Below, piece by piece: positions 1 through 13,446 of a stretch of 64,000 bases of DNA. The translations under genes and the position numbers were made by a program. Numbering within the stretch: position 1 is the first letter of the stretch; every line of letters begins with the position of its first letter. The stretch comes from Phoenix dactylifera (lineage: Eukaryota > Streptophyta > Magnoliopsida > Arecales > Arecaceae): contig NW_024067981.1 in the NCBI RefSeq assembly GCF_009389715.1, forward strand, positions 248,001 through 312,000, written 5' to 3'. Under the pieces are notes generated by a model. That model did not search any database and had not been told where the DNA came from. It saw only the letters and a program-made list of their open reading frames with translations.

Positions 1-1712
1 AAGTGCTTTAGACATCTCTCTCTTTCCAGCGCATAAAATTTATTTTATTTTATTCAAAGCACCTTATTTCATCAGCATGAACTAATATTGTATCATATGC
101 ATTGAGCCATTGAGCATATATTCTTCATAAACAACTGTCACGGACTTCCTTACTTTTAAACCACTTGGTGGTTTGGGTGAAGTGTTGGCAAATCATTTAG
201 AGGAGGTTTGGTACATGATGGTATAGGTGTAAATGATGAGATTACAGTATTTAATTGCACCATGATAATCCTATATGACAGTGATCCCAAATCATATCCA
301 TTTCTTAAATTACCATCCAATCTAGTCGTAAAAAATTATCTTTGAAAAAGAGTATCAATATCACTCAAGGCCAGTAATCTTAAGCTAAAATTTGGAACAA
401 AAACGCTCCTTGACTTGGCAGGGAAAAAAAAAGGGTATCAATAAACCAATAACATATTATATCAATATTAGATATATTATATTTTACATATATAGTATTT
501 ATGATATACATTATATTATAATATACTATTAATCATATTATTATTCAATTATATTTTTAAATATAATAGAAATGTATTATTGCACTTCATATACATGAAA
601 TTATTTAATATATTGCTTCTATTAGCCTTATTTTCCAAATTAAAATAAATATTAGTATTAAAATAATAGCATCTTATAAATATAAATGAAAAAAATTAAT
701 TCTATAATAAAAATTAATATATTTTATAGGATTAATAATTTATAAAACTAATAAATATATTTTATAAAATTATATTTTAAATTTATTATAATATATTTTT
801 ATATGATCAACAAAATATATTTTATAGAATATACGGAGTAGTTTTGATATTATACAGCCAATGATATTGAATTTCTACGAAGTACAAAACATGATACTCG
901 TATACATCCACAAATTTTTAATCATTGAACATAACATACTAAACTCATAACATACTAAACTCAGAGATCAGATTATCCCAAGATAATGATCACCAATGAT
1001 CTAAGATATCCCATTTGAAACGCCAAATACCACCTTAGGTTTAGCCGTGGAGTGAGAGTCCAATGAGTCTGCACCCAATCCTGGAGTTTTGCTAAAACAT
1101 CCAGAAACTTTGTTACGGATGCCAAGTTAACGCGATCTGGGTGATATCATGAGATGCTAGTGCTACTGTGAGATTGATACATGCATATAATTGACCTATG
1201 AGATTTAGCAACAGTTTGCTGTCACACTGAAACCTATACACCATATTCACCTCCACTTTTCAATGAACGGTATCTGATTCTCTCGGCACACGCAATTTTC
1301 CTGCCCATAATATGGTAAACCGCAAGAGTGAGAAAGATGTAATGTGGTTTTGCTTGTGATTCCGTGGGGCTGAAAGCAGGTCAGGAAATAGTAATCTTCA
1401 AAAACCCAGTCAACGCAAGCTCAAGTGATGAAAACAAAAGTTCCCCTACTTCTTACCCAAGTTATTTATGCACAAGGCTACAACTGAGAACAAGAAAAAT
1501 AAATTTTTATGAAGTGTATCCATTAGAAGTTTGACAACCAACAGAGCCTCACCATATAATAAAAGATGACTTGGAAAGCCCTCATGCAGAGTAATGCCTA
1601 ACTCCACCCAGTAAATAATTACTGTCCTCCACAACACACATCTACTAACCACACAAGCTATATTTGTGATCTTACACGCATAAGCTACCTATATCATACG
1701 CTTAGATTAAAG
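1..1712. other. AT-rich intergenic flank, 3' of MAP65
   Basis: No convincing coding sequence. The stretch around positions 450-900 is extremely AT-rich, with many TATAAA/ATATT runs. The part nearest 1712 presumably holds the 3' UTR of the minus-strand MAP65 gene. No poly(A) signal was assigned. Confidence 0.6.
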
Positions 1713-4700
1713 TCATGGCGAAGCAGGAACTGGGTCATTGCTAGACACATAGGAAACAGCATCCTCTTTTCCTATGGCCACAAAATTTGCTGGAGCAGCC
1801 GGCCGTGTATTGCCGCACTTCCCATCCTTGCTCGTGGATCTGGCACCGTTGCTTCCACTTTGGTTTGTGTTCAGGGATAATCTTCGACCGGGAGTTCCAT
1901 TTGATGCAGCGCCATTTGCACGAGGGCCCACAACTTTCTTTGGAGCAAGAGGCCGGTTTGGACTTGGCTTGGCGAAGATAGATTCCTGTTCTGTATTTAG
2001 TTGCTCGTGCAACCGCTTTTGATCCTGGCACATAAGAGTAGTGAAAGATTGAGTGAGATCAATACCAAAATTTAAATCCTAAACTTACATATGCTTGTAG
2101 ACTGAAAACCATCTACATGCCATACAACCTCAGTTCAAATTGGAAAGGAAGTTGTTGATTCAATTAGGAGAATCATGAATTTCTAATACCTACATAAGAT
2201 GGCCAAACATGCAGCAGCTCAGAAGCTAGCATATTTAGGAATGAAGCTCTATAGATAATCAAAAAGCAACCAAATACCTCGTATAGCATCGATAACGCAA
2301 TTTTAATTGTGATCATATGATACAGTCACCAATTAGCATAATAATAGAGCAAATAAGAGTTCATGATTACCCGCAGTCTTCGTTTCTCTTCCTCTCTTTC
2401 ATGCCTGAGCACAGTATATTCGTCTAGCATTGCTAGAAGAGGAACACCATCATACATGAAGCACAAACCATGATCTTCTTCCCATGCCCTGGTCTTTGCC
2501 ACCAGAGTATCAACAAGAGCTAGCACAAAATATTTATCAAATTAGCAATTGGGTATATGAAACAGATCTATCTGACTATCTCCAGCAGAGTAAAAATGTC
2601 AAACCTTCAATCATCAAATAAAAAAAGAGACTAAAACTTCCACAGCTTTCATGGCATGATAATCTATTTTGGTTTTTAGATTCTAATAAAAAGGATATGT
2701 TGTGGACGTCATAAACTAATTTCTTTCTTAAAAAAGAATTGCACTATCCCACTTCGAGAGTAAACATATTTGATTCAAGATGAAAAGCCTCATAGGGTTT
2801 CATTTCAAATGCGGTCCTTTCCAGGACTGAGTCTCATAAAATCATGTGGAAAGGGCTTTGCCATAGAACTAATGCAGGCGTAAGTCAAACACCATCCATG
2901 CCTACAAAGACTTGGCCTCCCAGACAATTAAGTCTACAGTTGCACGCATAATGATCATCCATTCTATCCACAGGTCAGCCTTATGAATTTGCATGATCAC
3001 ATTATGCATAAATGCATATAGAAAAGCATGCACCTAGCAAGCTAAGGTACTGTCATTCCAATGGATTTTTTTTTACTTCTCTGCCAATCCCACATAGCTT
3101 GGAGATGTTTCAAGAAATAGGTTCTGAATGATTCCCTTTATTGATAAGGTAAACTATAGTAATATTTCTTCATGAAATTTCTTGATATGCATTTATGGCA
3201 TTTCTGCCTGACATTAATGCACATCTTTATTCTGAGGAATTCCAAAATTGTCTTTGGGGATCAGATAAATACCTGGAATTTTATTAACCAAAATGCGAGC
3301 TTTTTCTGCACGCTTGAGGTTTAAATGTGCACCTCTGCTTGAGCTATACCTGTTTTCATCCTGAGACAGAAATGGATATGTAAGAGAGACAAATAATCAG
3401 TGGATGATCTGTAGGAAGTTTATCCTGAACTAATAGTATGTTGCTTTGAATTTCTACTTCGATGTTCCTGAAGACAACTATTTCTTTGTTAGAAGAAGAC
3501 GAAGAACCCAATTTACCCGGTTATAGTCTTCTAGCCAGCTCTCTTCTTCACATGCTGACATCCACCTCTCTACCTTTTCTAATATTTCTTTTCTGCTGAG
3601 GGCCTCTTCTTTGGCTTTCAGTATCTGATTGTCCATGTCAGCTATTAATTCTGAAGGTTCAACATTTCCTGAGTCAATTAGAACCATTATTTTCTCTTGG
3701 GCAGCCACTGAGTCAATCTCTATGTGAGCACCAGCATAAATTTCTTCCAGTTCACTTTGTTTCTTTAGAGCTATTTCTTTCATCTTGCTGAACTTTAACT
3801 GATCTAACCTTTCAACTTCAACTTCAGCCTACATATAACAGCAAGCAGGAGAACTTTCAGCAAATTAAGAACATTTACAGACTGGTAAAAAGTAAAAAAT
3901 GGCAGAAATTGATTACTTGCTCAATCAGATCAAGGGCAAGAGATCCTGGCACAGTGACTTCATCAACTGTAGCAGCCATATTACAGGTCACATGATCAAA
4001 CAGACTCCGTTCCTCCGAAGATGTACCCATCAGATTCCAAAGATCGGAAAGCTGAGCTGCTAATTCTTGAAGCTGAGTATAGAATAAAAATCGGTTCTCA
4101 CATCCATATCAAATAATCATAAAATAAAGCAAGTAAATATTATATATTATCTAGGATAAACATATGTGAAATAACTCTATAAATGCCAAAAGAGTTACCA
4201 CTGCAAATGCAGATGAGTTTTCTGTTATGCTTTTCTGTAATACTTCGCCTTTCAGTTTAGCGTAACTGCATGATGCCTTGTTAACCATGATAAAGAAAAT
4301 AATTCCATGTTCATTCCATTTAGTATTTAAGGTCATCTAGAGCACGGATACTGTTAACTTGATGACAATGATATAGAATTGGAGTTGACTCCTCCCTAGA
4401 TAGAGCTGAGTCTCAAATCAAGAGAGGAAATGAGTGTATGGTCTCCATGTATTGCATTCAAGATCAGTCACTCCTAGAGAAGACAATTCCAATTCCATAG
4501 CCCAACAATCTAAAAAAAATAAAAATCCTCGAAAAATTTTAATTCGGCAACCTAGATATTAAAATTTTGGGGAAAAAAATGAATAAAAAAGTTGCTCATA
4601 GATCCGAAACCTAAGATTGATGCTGTCTGTTGGATTTTGATAGTTCAAAGGGACCCATTTAGTTCATAAATGCTTATCAGAGTGGTGGCTGGAAGTATAT

Positions 4701-7700
4701 TACTAATCTCTCCTCAAGATATGATAGAAGTTCGACTCTGATGGGGTAATCCAGACCTTCCAGAAATGGATGTTAATAGAGATGTTAATAGATGATTTCC
4801 TTGCTCTCATCACTACCCTTACCAATATCTCCAATCAGAAGACAGCTTTTGTTGTACAGAATCACATATATCAGTTCCATCATAACTTAAAAGTTGGATT
4901 TTTGGAGATAAAATGCCTTAAGCATCACATTTAGAGAGACCATCAAAAAGCTAATGACTTGACAGCATTTCCAAGAATAAGAAGATGAATTGCTTATAGA
5001 AAGCTCCCTAGCTTTTGTCATATGATTCCCTTCACTCTAGTGGTATGATGATCATCTCATCGCTGGCATGCTAGTATATGCTAGAAAACCACCCTCTCCT
5101 TTCCTGCCATCTAACTGCAAGTTTCTCTTTAACAAGAAGTAGGCAAGTTGATCACTCGAGATACAACCTTTAACCATCTAAACAAATCAAGCATCCTAAC
5201 AACTAGTGAAAAGAAATGTCCACTATTGATGAAACAAATTTTCAACATATGTAGTATCCTCTCTCAAGTAATTAAAACCACAAACTCTTATAAATTAGCA
5301 TATATACTGAACTAAGCAAACATACATAACAAGAAAAGGCTCAAACCAGACTTGGGAGGTTTGAAAGAAGAAAATGTTCGAGCATAGAGCATCAATCCAA
5401 CTATGTTTGACTGACATTAAGTTGTATTGTAGCATATCATAGAGAAAAAAAAAAGGTTAAGGTGAATATAGAGGATGTGTAATATTGCTGGCACAAATGC
5501 ATACACCATTATCATATGGCAACCATCTGATATGATGCAATACAATATGGAAAGGTACATATGTAAAGCATATAAAGAGATGAAATAGGAACATAAAACC
5601 ATAGTGATAGATTGTGAAAGAATAATGACTAAGGCAGTTTAAATACAAATTGAAAGGATGGAATTAAGCAGACTAAGCATCATCATTTGTGACGTAAAAT
5701 AATGGTTAAGCTCCCCAAAAGGCAATAAATTATATAACAAGAAATGATGCTTTAGAATATAGAATGAAGAGATTGACAACTGCCGTATTTCACAGAAAAA
5801 CTTTATGCTTCTCTATTTTTTCATGAATCCTAAACAGAGAGCATGTTGGAATATGTTCAGAATCTTTGCTGCCTTGTGTTTTCTCAGTGGGTTCCAGAAC
5901 TAGAAGCCACGTCTAAGAATCACCAAGCACTGCTATTTGGGAGTCAAAAGCTCAATAGAGCATAATGCATGCATCCTCTACCAATGCTCATTTTCTTTGC
6001 TGCAAAATTTTCCAAATGGAGATCCTACCAAAGATAATTGTCCACACAAAGGCTTTGATTTTCTAAATCTTCAATTTTCCAACAACATTCGTACTCAATA
6101 GGCATATCATGTCACTACTTGCAGAAGAAATGTGCAATTTATCTGCATAGCATGAGAGATGGGCTTCACTGTCTCCTTGCTGCATTAATTGCCTATTTGC
6201 AATAAACTTGTCTTTACTAGTTATTTTGGGGATTTTGAATGATTGAAACCAAGAGCAGGATCATGTTTGAATCATTCCTTGATACTCAAACTTGAAGTAA
6301 CTCACAAAAGTGAATATAAGACCATTACTTAATAAATTCAGGTGAAAAAATGATAATTGCAAAACATGATTGGAAGAAATATGTAACCTAAAAGAATGAG
6401 GTAGTATATACAGTTAACAGCTGAAAACTTACATACAAGATATGTGCATGATTACATGTATTGCATAAGAAAAAAATGATAAGATGGTTGTGCGGAATCA
6501 AGAAAGGAGAGGTACAAGAACAAGTGCATTAGAAAATACATAGGAGTTGCACTGGTCAAGTATGGACCACTGAAAAACACATTGAGACGGCATGGGCACG
6601 AGCACAGAGACTTGAGACATCCTAATAAGAAAGCGACTTGAATTCATAATGACAGTTTACAAAATGCAGGTGAAGACTTCAGATTGGATAGATGAAAGTT
6701 GGAGAAAGTATTTAAATAAGCTGATGGTCATAAAGGATGCATTTGCAATGTGAATGAATGGCAAATAATTACCTAGGAAGCTGAAACCATTAGTTGGGTT
6801 GTACAGTACTTTCCAGACTCTAATTGCTAATGAACCCTATCACATTGACACCACATGGTATACACTAAATGTTCTTACAAAGAAATATAAAAGATAAAGC
6901 ACTAATAGCATGCAAGGTAAAACTAAGTAAGAGGAAAAGATTGAATGAAAGAAAATTGCTAGAATTACTTTTTGCAGTCTCATCCTTTTATCTTCTTCAA
7001 GCGCTACAACTGTCCTAGCAAGCTTTGATAAAGTATCATTGCTAATGCTCTTGGATTGCACACCAACAGAATCATCTAGGCTAGGATGAACTTCGGTTAT
7101 AGTACTGTAGAAATCCATTCCTAATACGGCACAGAGATCATGTACTGTGCTCACAAAATCAAGGACTTTGTGCAGCCTATCACTCTGCCAAAACAGCATT
7201 GCAGATGTTAGAACGTATTTTCTGATTTTAATAAAGCATGACAAATTTCAAGGGAAAAAAAACAAGACCTTTTCTTTTTGAAGTTCTTGGAGTTTAGTGT
7301 GGTACTCATCTAACTTTTTCAGGGACAGATCATCTTCATCGACTGTAGGTGTCCCCACCTGCTCTCCAATTTTTAAATTGCCAGCAATTTCACCACATAT
7401 CTGCTGAATTTGCAACTGTACATTAGCAAACTCCTTTATCCTCTCCTCTTTCTGCTTGCCTAACTGTTCCAATGCTGGTGCTATAGCTGCCAGCTGCTCT
7501 TTGATTGTACCAGATGACTTCTCAGGCTGCGGAACATCAAGGAACAGTAGTGAATCAGCTCCAACCTAACTTTAAACATACAAACTGCATCAGATAAATA
7601 TAAGTTACAAATAATGTCTTTTTAGTCTTAAAGCTGTTATGTCTATGAATGTTGTAAGCTTAATTCCATATCAATTGAAGACACAACATAACAATGTCCC

Positions 7701-8665
7701 ATAGCATATCCTTCAAAAGAAGACATCAACAAAAAGTAGAGTGCAGTAATTGCAGATTCACAAGATCAGGGTCCAAGGGATAGATTGTATTAAAACATCA
7801 ATATAAACTTGATCTAGGCACAGGGATAAGCAAAGAATCAGTACAGTCACCTCCAAAACTGAATAAGGGGATGTTTTGATTAAGATTAAACAAAAATGGA
7901 ACAACCGTGCATATAGATACATGTTATATGGACATGATGAGTGGGATGGGATGTGAATTGGGAAGTTTTGGGATGTTAACTAAACTAAATTTCAAAAATA
8001 TGTCAAGTGAATTGTACAGATCCTTACACCCCCAATGTGCATTAGGAGTAAATATCTTTTTCAATTGAGCTTGGGGGAAAAATATGTTGGATAAACATAC
8101 CTAACATTGTTCAGTTATTCAGATCAGTTCTAAAAAGTAAGTTCTTTATCTAATAGAAGCCAAGTGCTGGCAAAGGAACACGGTGATACTGAATGGTAAG
8201 ATAATCAATCAACAAGTGCCTCATCCCATGATTCAAAGTGTGGGCACATAAGAAATTAATGCATGAGGATTGCAAATACATCTTTTAAGAGAAACAACCA
8301 AATATAAAATTAATGTTTCCTCACAATGTTGACATTGGTCTTTTCTCCAAGGGCAGAAAGAAGTCTGGCAAGCTCAGATTTCGAATCAGCCAAGCTCTGC
8401 ATAAGAACAGCCCTTGACTTTGAAGCTTGATCAACTTTCCTCCTGTAGACATCCAAGCACTCCTGTTCTAGTTGAAGTAGCATTTTATCACGTTCCTCTT
8501 CACACTCACCAACTTCATCCCATATCAGCTGAAACAGAAAGCCAGTCATTTCCACCAATTATGGCGTAAAAGTAGTAACCTAAACTAGAATACCTGCAAC
8601 TGCTGCAGCAAAGATCCACAGGTAGTTTCACCAGATAAACGATTTTGACAACCTGTGATTGCCAT
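1713..8665 (-). CDS. MAP65: 65-kDa microtubule-associated protein, MAP65-1/2-like
   Basis: Spliced gene; coding exons in transcription order: 8665-8594, 8528-8325, 7526-7269, 7184-6969, 4072-3917, 3828-3517, 3360-3273, 2519-2371, 2024-1713. All introns are GT-AG and the exons join in frame to 1767 nt (588 aa), the usual MAP65 length. The family (MAP65/PRC1/Ase1) forms antiparallel dimers that cross-link cortical, spindle-midzone and phragmoplast microtubules. The protein opens [17 protein letters not shown], followed by coiled-coil segments ([30 protein letters not shown], here [17 protein letters not shown]). The conserved spectrin-like microtubule-binding core reads [32 protein letters not shown] and [10 protein letters not shown]. 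The basic, disordered tail carries [10 protein letters not shown] and ends in PVPASP, which suggests the MAP65-1/2 subclass. The 2.9-kb intron between 6968 and 4073 holds no recognisable gene. No coding lesion was seen. The subclass is inferred. Confidence 0.93.
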
Positions 8666-8680
8666 TTAGCTCAACGTGAC

Positions 8681-9980
8681 CTGCACGGGAGGACAAGCTA
8701 ATAAGCAAAGTTGTTGCAGCCGCATAAGAGTAGATGGGAAAATAAAGAAATGAGAACCAGATCTATACACCTTATCAAACCAAAAGGACAGTGAACTCTG
8801 CCACACTGCTGAATGATATACACTTGCTTGTCAGGTAAAATTCAAGATAGATAAATCACCTGGGAAAATCAAGTTCTGCAGCAACAGGGCAGAGCCAAAT
8901 CTAGTTACTACTCCAATAGCCAGGCAAGAAAAACAAATATATTAACTGGTCATACAAGATATTTAATTCTGTTGGAACAAAAGACATTCCATGGTTCTGA
9001 GACAGGGAGCAACTACACATGTAACGACCACATAAAACTTTCCTTAAGTATTGAATGACAATTGTCCATTTCCCAACCGAAGGGTAGCACTGTTGGGCCA
9101 CACTGATGAACAGCTACGAAATGTCCATCCCGACAACCATACAATTAGCTGTTGAAGCAATAACCGAGTTTGTTGCTTGGGAAATGCACACAAAACAAAT
9201 TATCCTATTTGACCACATTGAAGCAGAGTCATTGAATTCGCACAGGATGGTATGCAAAATGCCAACAATTGGAGAACAGCATCCTTAAGGATCACCTTGA
9301 TATTAAATTGCATGTCCATGACTCGGTAATCTCATAAAAATCTTATCTTTCACAATTATATACCCAGTAATTCCAGATGGCAACTATTTCTATCCCGATG
9401 GTGACTATTTCTACCAGAAGAAGCTAGAAGTAAGTCAAAACCGTGGATTCTTGTGAACTAAGCTTACCAGAGAGTACAGAGAGAATTATAAAAAGCAAAA
9501 TCAACTAGAAATTTATCTAAGAGCAATAGCTTCCACGATGCAAACACTAGAAGTAACCATAAATCAAAGCCACGTCACAAAAGTGTACTAAAAATTCACT
9601 GAAAAAATAAGAGAAGTTAAGATCAGCTATAAAAGCTTCAAACCTTGTCTAAAAAAACTCCACATCAAAGCCACATCCTACTCGAATCACAAGATCGAAA
9701 GCATCAGCAATAGCATACGAGCATGTCAACAGCAGAAACCCTTACGAAAACCTCTCTCCGTCAAAAAAACAACAGTAGTGCACGCCAAAGAAAACACGTC
9801 CACTGCTAATATAGCACGAAATCAAACTTCAAAACATGGAGATCTCGATCTAAACCAAATCGAGATCAATGTGGTCAGAAAAAGGCGAAAAAGGAGCAGG
9901 ATTTCACGAGATCACGAGAAGAAAGAGAGCTCCAGCACGCCAAAGCGAGGGAATGCGGGAAAAAGAGCAGAAAACCTCAC
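8681..9980 (-). other. Intron within the MAP65 5' UTR
   Basis: On the minus strand a splice acceptor (TGCAG, then GTCACG) lies 15 nt upstream of the MAP65 ATG at 8665. A strong donor (CTCAG/GTGAGG) sits at 9981/9980. The 1.3 kb between them has no gene. A leader intron explains why the coding region starts abruptly behind an acceptor. The donor pairing is inferred from sequence only. Confidence 0.6.
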
Positions 9981-10420
9981 CTGAGAGCCAACTGGCGATC
10001 TACGGCATCGAGATCTTGCGATGGGTTTCCATCAAAAAAGAGATCTTGCGTTAGGATCTGAGGGATCCCCTGTTCTTCTCAGAGCCGAAGCAGAACAAAG
10101 TGGAGAGGAGTGCAGCGGCAGCCGAAGCGCGGCTTCTCGCACATGGGATGGAAGAAATGCGATGCATGGACCAAGGTGCAACAGGTTGACCTCGCAGGAG
10201 CCGGCGTTCGCGAGCATTATCGATGGAAGCCACGTAGTGGAACCGAGCGGCCTGATGAATCTCGACGCCTCGTGCGTCGCGATCGACGCGACCGGCCACG
10301 TGACGCGAATTTTCGGGAGGCCCCCAGGAAATGCGAAATAATTCAGAGACCAACTTATGAAAACCCACCGCCGCAAACCAAGGCTGAACCACTGGTAAAG
10401 TGGGGTCCAAGATAGAGAAG
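9981..10420 (-). promoter_or_regulatory. Probable MAP65 5' UTR exon and core promoter
   Basis: GC-rich stretch directly upstream (minus-strand sense) of the leader-intron donor. It contrasts with the AT-rich surroundings, as expected for a plant first exon and promoter. Overlapping ORFs of 100-119 codons occur on both strands here. They overlap each other and resemble no family, so I read them as by-products of GC content. No TATA box was assigned. Confidence 0.4.
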
Positions 10421-11750
10421 TAGGTGAAGATTCGGGGTCCCGGTTGGTGCCGTTAGGTACAGTGCCACTCCCTCTTTCCTACTGGACTGTAAGTCGGTAA
10501 CTTTAAGCAACAATTTTATCCACCATTCACCATTCCTTAATTAAGAAATCCTAATAGCCTCTCGCCCTACTAATTCTCGCTTAACTACCTTAATACACTT
10601 TGTTAGCCTTAATCCCCAAGGAAACAACCCTTTGGTAACAAGTTTGGGCCAAGTGCCGGTGACTCATTCCAGTTTACTCATATATATCAGAAGATAAATA
10701 AAGCTAAAGATTGAGTTGCTTTTTTTTTGCCGTTCATCACTCGAAGAAGTTTTTTTTGGACTTATTTTGTAACCCCTCTCTTGCCTTACGCCTTTTTTTT
10801 TTTTTTCGTTGTCTCTGCTGTGGTATTCATCTTAGAGCAGTATCCGCCGCACACCACGCATCAAGATTCGTGCGATGGGATATGATAATGGAGCTTTCGT
10901 TTAAGGAAGGGACCCCGCGAGCGATGGTGGTACCGTGCGCCGTGTATCAGCTTTCTCAAGCAGAGAGCATCATCTCCTGTCCTTTTGCTTGGCCCATTGG
11001 CCGTCGCCACAACGGGTTCTGAAATGGTGGGGGCCGCACTGGAGCGCGGCACATGGCGGTTCACGTGCATATAGTAGACCCGAATCGAATCATGAACGTC
11101 GATCTACCCCTTTAAACAAAGGAGACCGTGATGGTACAAGACTTGATGGATTTTTGACCTCGCTATAACCGTTGGATTTTAATCCATCCAGGCCTTGAAT
11201 CGTACAAATCCTCCGATCGACATCTAAGGGGTTTTATTAGGTGTGTCGAGCATGACAGGGACGGCTAGTACCGTGTCCTCGCAACGAGCAATCGAGTGGA
11301 CGGGAGAAACTGGACAGCCAATGCACGGTGTGCAACGTCATGTATACGTTCGAGTTTTTGACAATTTGTTTCATGACTCCCTGTGCCTCCACATGCTTAA
11401 TAGTTAATATATACATGGAGGCATGGAAGGCAAATATGGACGACTCATCATTAACATTGCTCATAAATGAGTATGAAGAGTTGTTACCACCCCCCCCCCC
11501 CCCACCCCAAAAAAAAAAAAAAAAAAAAACACAACTATGAAGAGCAAGCATTTAACATCCACAATTATATCAATGCAAGAATGTTGAGCTAAACACAACA
11601 AGGGCTTATTAGATGTCAAAAATTCTTTGTGCTAGCAACTCTAAAGTAATTTTATTGAGCTTATCCATAGTATACATAGATAAATCCTAATTCAAACTAG
11701 ATCAATATGCACTGTAATAAAGTCATGCGCGCTAGATGAACTTACAATTA
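10421..11750. other. Intergenic, no gene seen
   Basis: Upstream flank of MAP65. It contains homopolymer T tracts near 10720-10806 and, at about 11490-11529, a run of C followed by a run of A. No supported coding region. Confidence 0.5.
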
Positions 11751-11753
11751 GTA

Positions 11754-13446
11754 AAAGAGTTTTTTTAACATGAATATTCTTCTAAAAATTAAAATTTGCA
11801 TAAATATTCTCTTAAAATTTATATTTATTTTTTATTCTCATCAAACACTATTTTTGCACACATGCCCCTAATATAACGATTATTCTAATGGCGTTAATAA
11901 AAACCATATTTATTTTAATTAAAAGTAAAAATTTTGAAATTACTTTTTGTTCCCTGTTGCGATCGTCTTATAAATGTTTCTGATAGGGAAAAAAATAGAT
12001 CGTTCAGCCCACAACTAAAAGGCCGTCCAATTTCGGCCCAGTAAATGTCAACGATAATCAGCTGAATCTTCACTTCGGCCCAAGGTCAGCTCGTCTTCGG
12101 GACTTCGCCAAAAGCTCCACCAACTCCAGACATTCACCGACCTGCTCCGACCAAGCTCGGGGCGCCTACCCTAGCAGTACGCTCCGACCCTCGAGCTCGG
12201 GGCGCTCTACCGAGCACGCCTCGAAACATAAGGAGCTGACCTGCTCCCAGCATTCGCCAAGCCGACCTCGTCAAACGCATGTCGCAACTACTTAACGAAC
12301 TCGGTCTCGCCAACGACTGCACCCATATGCGGATCTACGCCTACCTACGTGGCTGTACTTCACAGCACTACCGTGTCACGTCTCAATAACTGGCCCTCAG
12401 CAGTCAGACGATACCTTGACTACTCCGGCCATACCCTGTCGTGACTGTCAACACCCTACCGTTCTCAAGAACGGGTAGTATTGCACGCCACCAGCTAGCC
12501 TAAGCTGCGCGCCATCTGGCTCAAACCCATGCCCCCTCATGATGAGGGCTGACAGTGCTTCTGCCACTTGGGCTACTCCATTGAGACTATAAATAGCTCG
12601 GTCAGGTAACTTCTAAGGGACTTTTGGCCGGACCAAATTTATCCCACTCTAACTTGATCGTCGGAGGGCCCTCACTGAAAACATTGGTGAGGCTTTGTGC
12701 AGGTCCACAGCCATCGCGCAAGAGGTGGCTCCTATTGATGGGGACATCAGAGCCCTTCATCCAGATGATCCTGAGCCCCCGGATTGAATCAGACCCGTTT
12801 ATTTGCATATTTATTTTATTTTATTTCTGGATTTATTTGCATTTAGGGATTTATTTGTGGTTTATTTTATTTCTGGGTTCATTTGCATTTTAGGGCTTAT
12901 TTGTGTTATTTGTGGGCTTATTAGGAGTTATTTTTGTGTAAGGGGGGTTTCATGCAAATTGTGTATTTGGGCCCTATATATAGGGAACTATTTTCTTGAT
13001 TAGGGTTTAATGAAGAATTAGACATTTTCTCTCCACCTATTCTCCTCCTCTCTTCTTCTCTCCTCCTCTTCTCCTCCTCCTCCTCTTTCTCTTCTCCCTC
13101 TTCTTCTGTTCTGATTTACAATCCCACTGAAGTTTTTCCTCCAGATTTGGTGCGGCATCACCTATCTTCTTCTTCCAACCACCGGCGGCTCCCTCGGCTC
13201 CACTGGCGTGGTCACCCTTGGGCCAAATTTGAACCACAACAGTTTTTTTTTTGCACATTTAGCCATTAAAACCATTAATTTTTTAACGGCTTTAGATGAC
13301 GTGGGTACTTATGCAAAAATATAGATAAAAATGGTAGTATAGTAAAGAAAATGTTTTACGAAGATATATATGCAAATATCAAATTTTAAAAGATATTCAT
13401 GCAAAATTCGATATTTAGAAGAATATTTATGAAAAAAATTTAATAA
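11754..13446. mobile_element. MITE with long terminal inverted repeats, split by LTR-like DNA
   Basis: The left arm (about 11754-11947) and the reverse complement of the right arm (about 13258-13446) match over about 60-100 bases. Shared words are CATAAATATTCTTCTAAA, TTTGCATAAATATYYTYT and TAAAATTT. Both arms also contain a GGCGTTAATA/AACGGCTTTAGA-type sub-terminal block. Related arms occur in the DUF506 intron (49.2-49.5 and 50.2-50.5 kb). The superfamily (MULE-like?) is not certain. The middle is occupied by LTR-like sequence. Confidence 0.55.
11948..13241 (+). repeat. Solo-LTR-like sequence inside the MITE
   Basis: Reads from TGTTCCCTGTTGCG to GAACCACAACA, that is TG...CA ends. The flanks are CTTTT (left) and GTTTT (right), an imperfect candidate 5-bp target duplication. 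It holds two TATA-like boxes (CTATAAATAG near 12588 and CTATATATAGGG near 12973) and a pyrimidine-rich tract (13025-13110). Two TATA boxes could mean two overlapping LTR remnants. Orientation follows the TATA boxes. No internal retrotransposon domain is attached. Confidence 0.4.

Noticed and set aside
4151..5648. 60-codon ORFs within the large MAP65 intron
   Set aside because: AT-rich, hydrophobic chance ORFs; no splice or domain support.
10021..10415. Overlapping 100-119-codon ORFs upstream of MAP65
   Set aside because: Four overlapping frames on both strands in a GC-rich leader/promoter region; no recognisable product.
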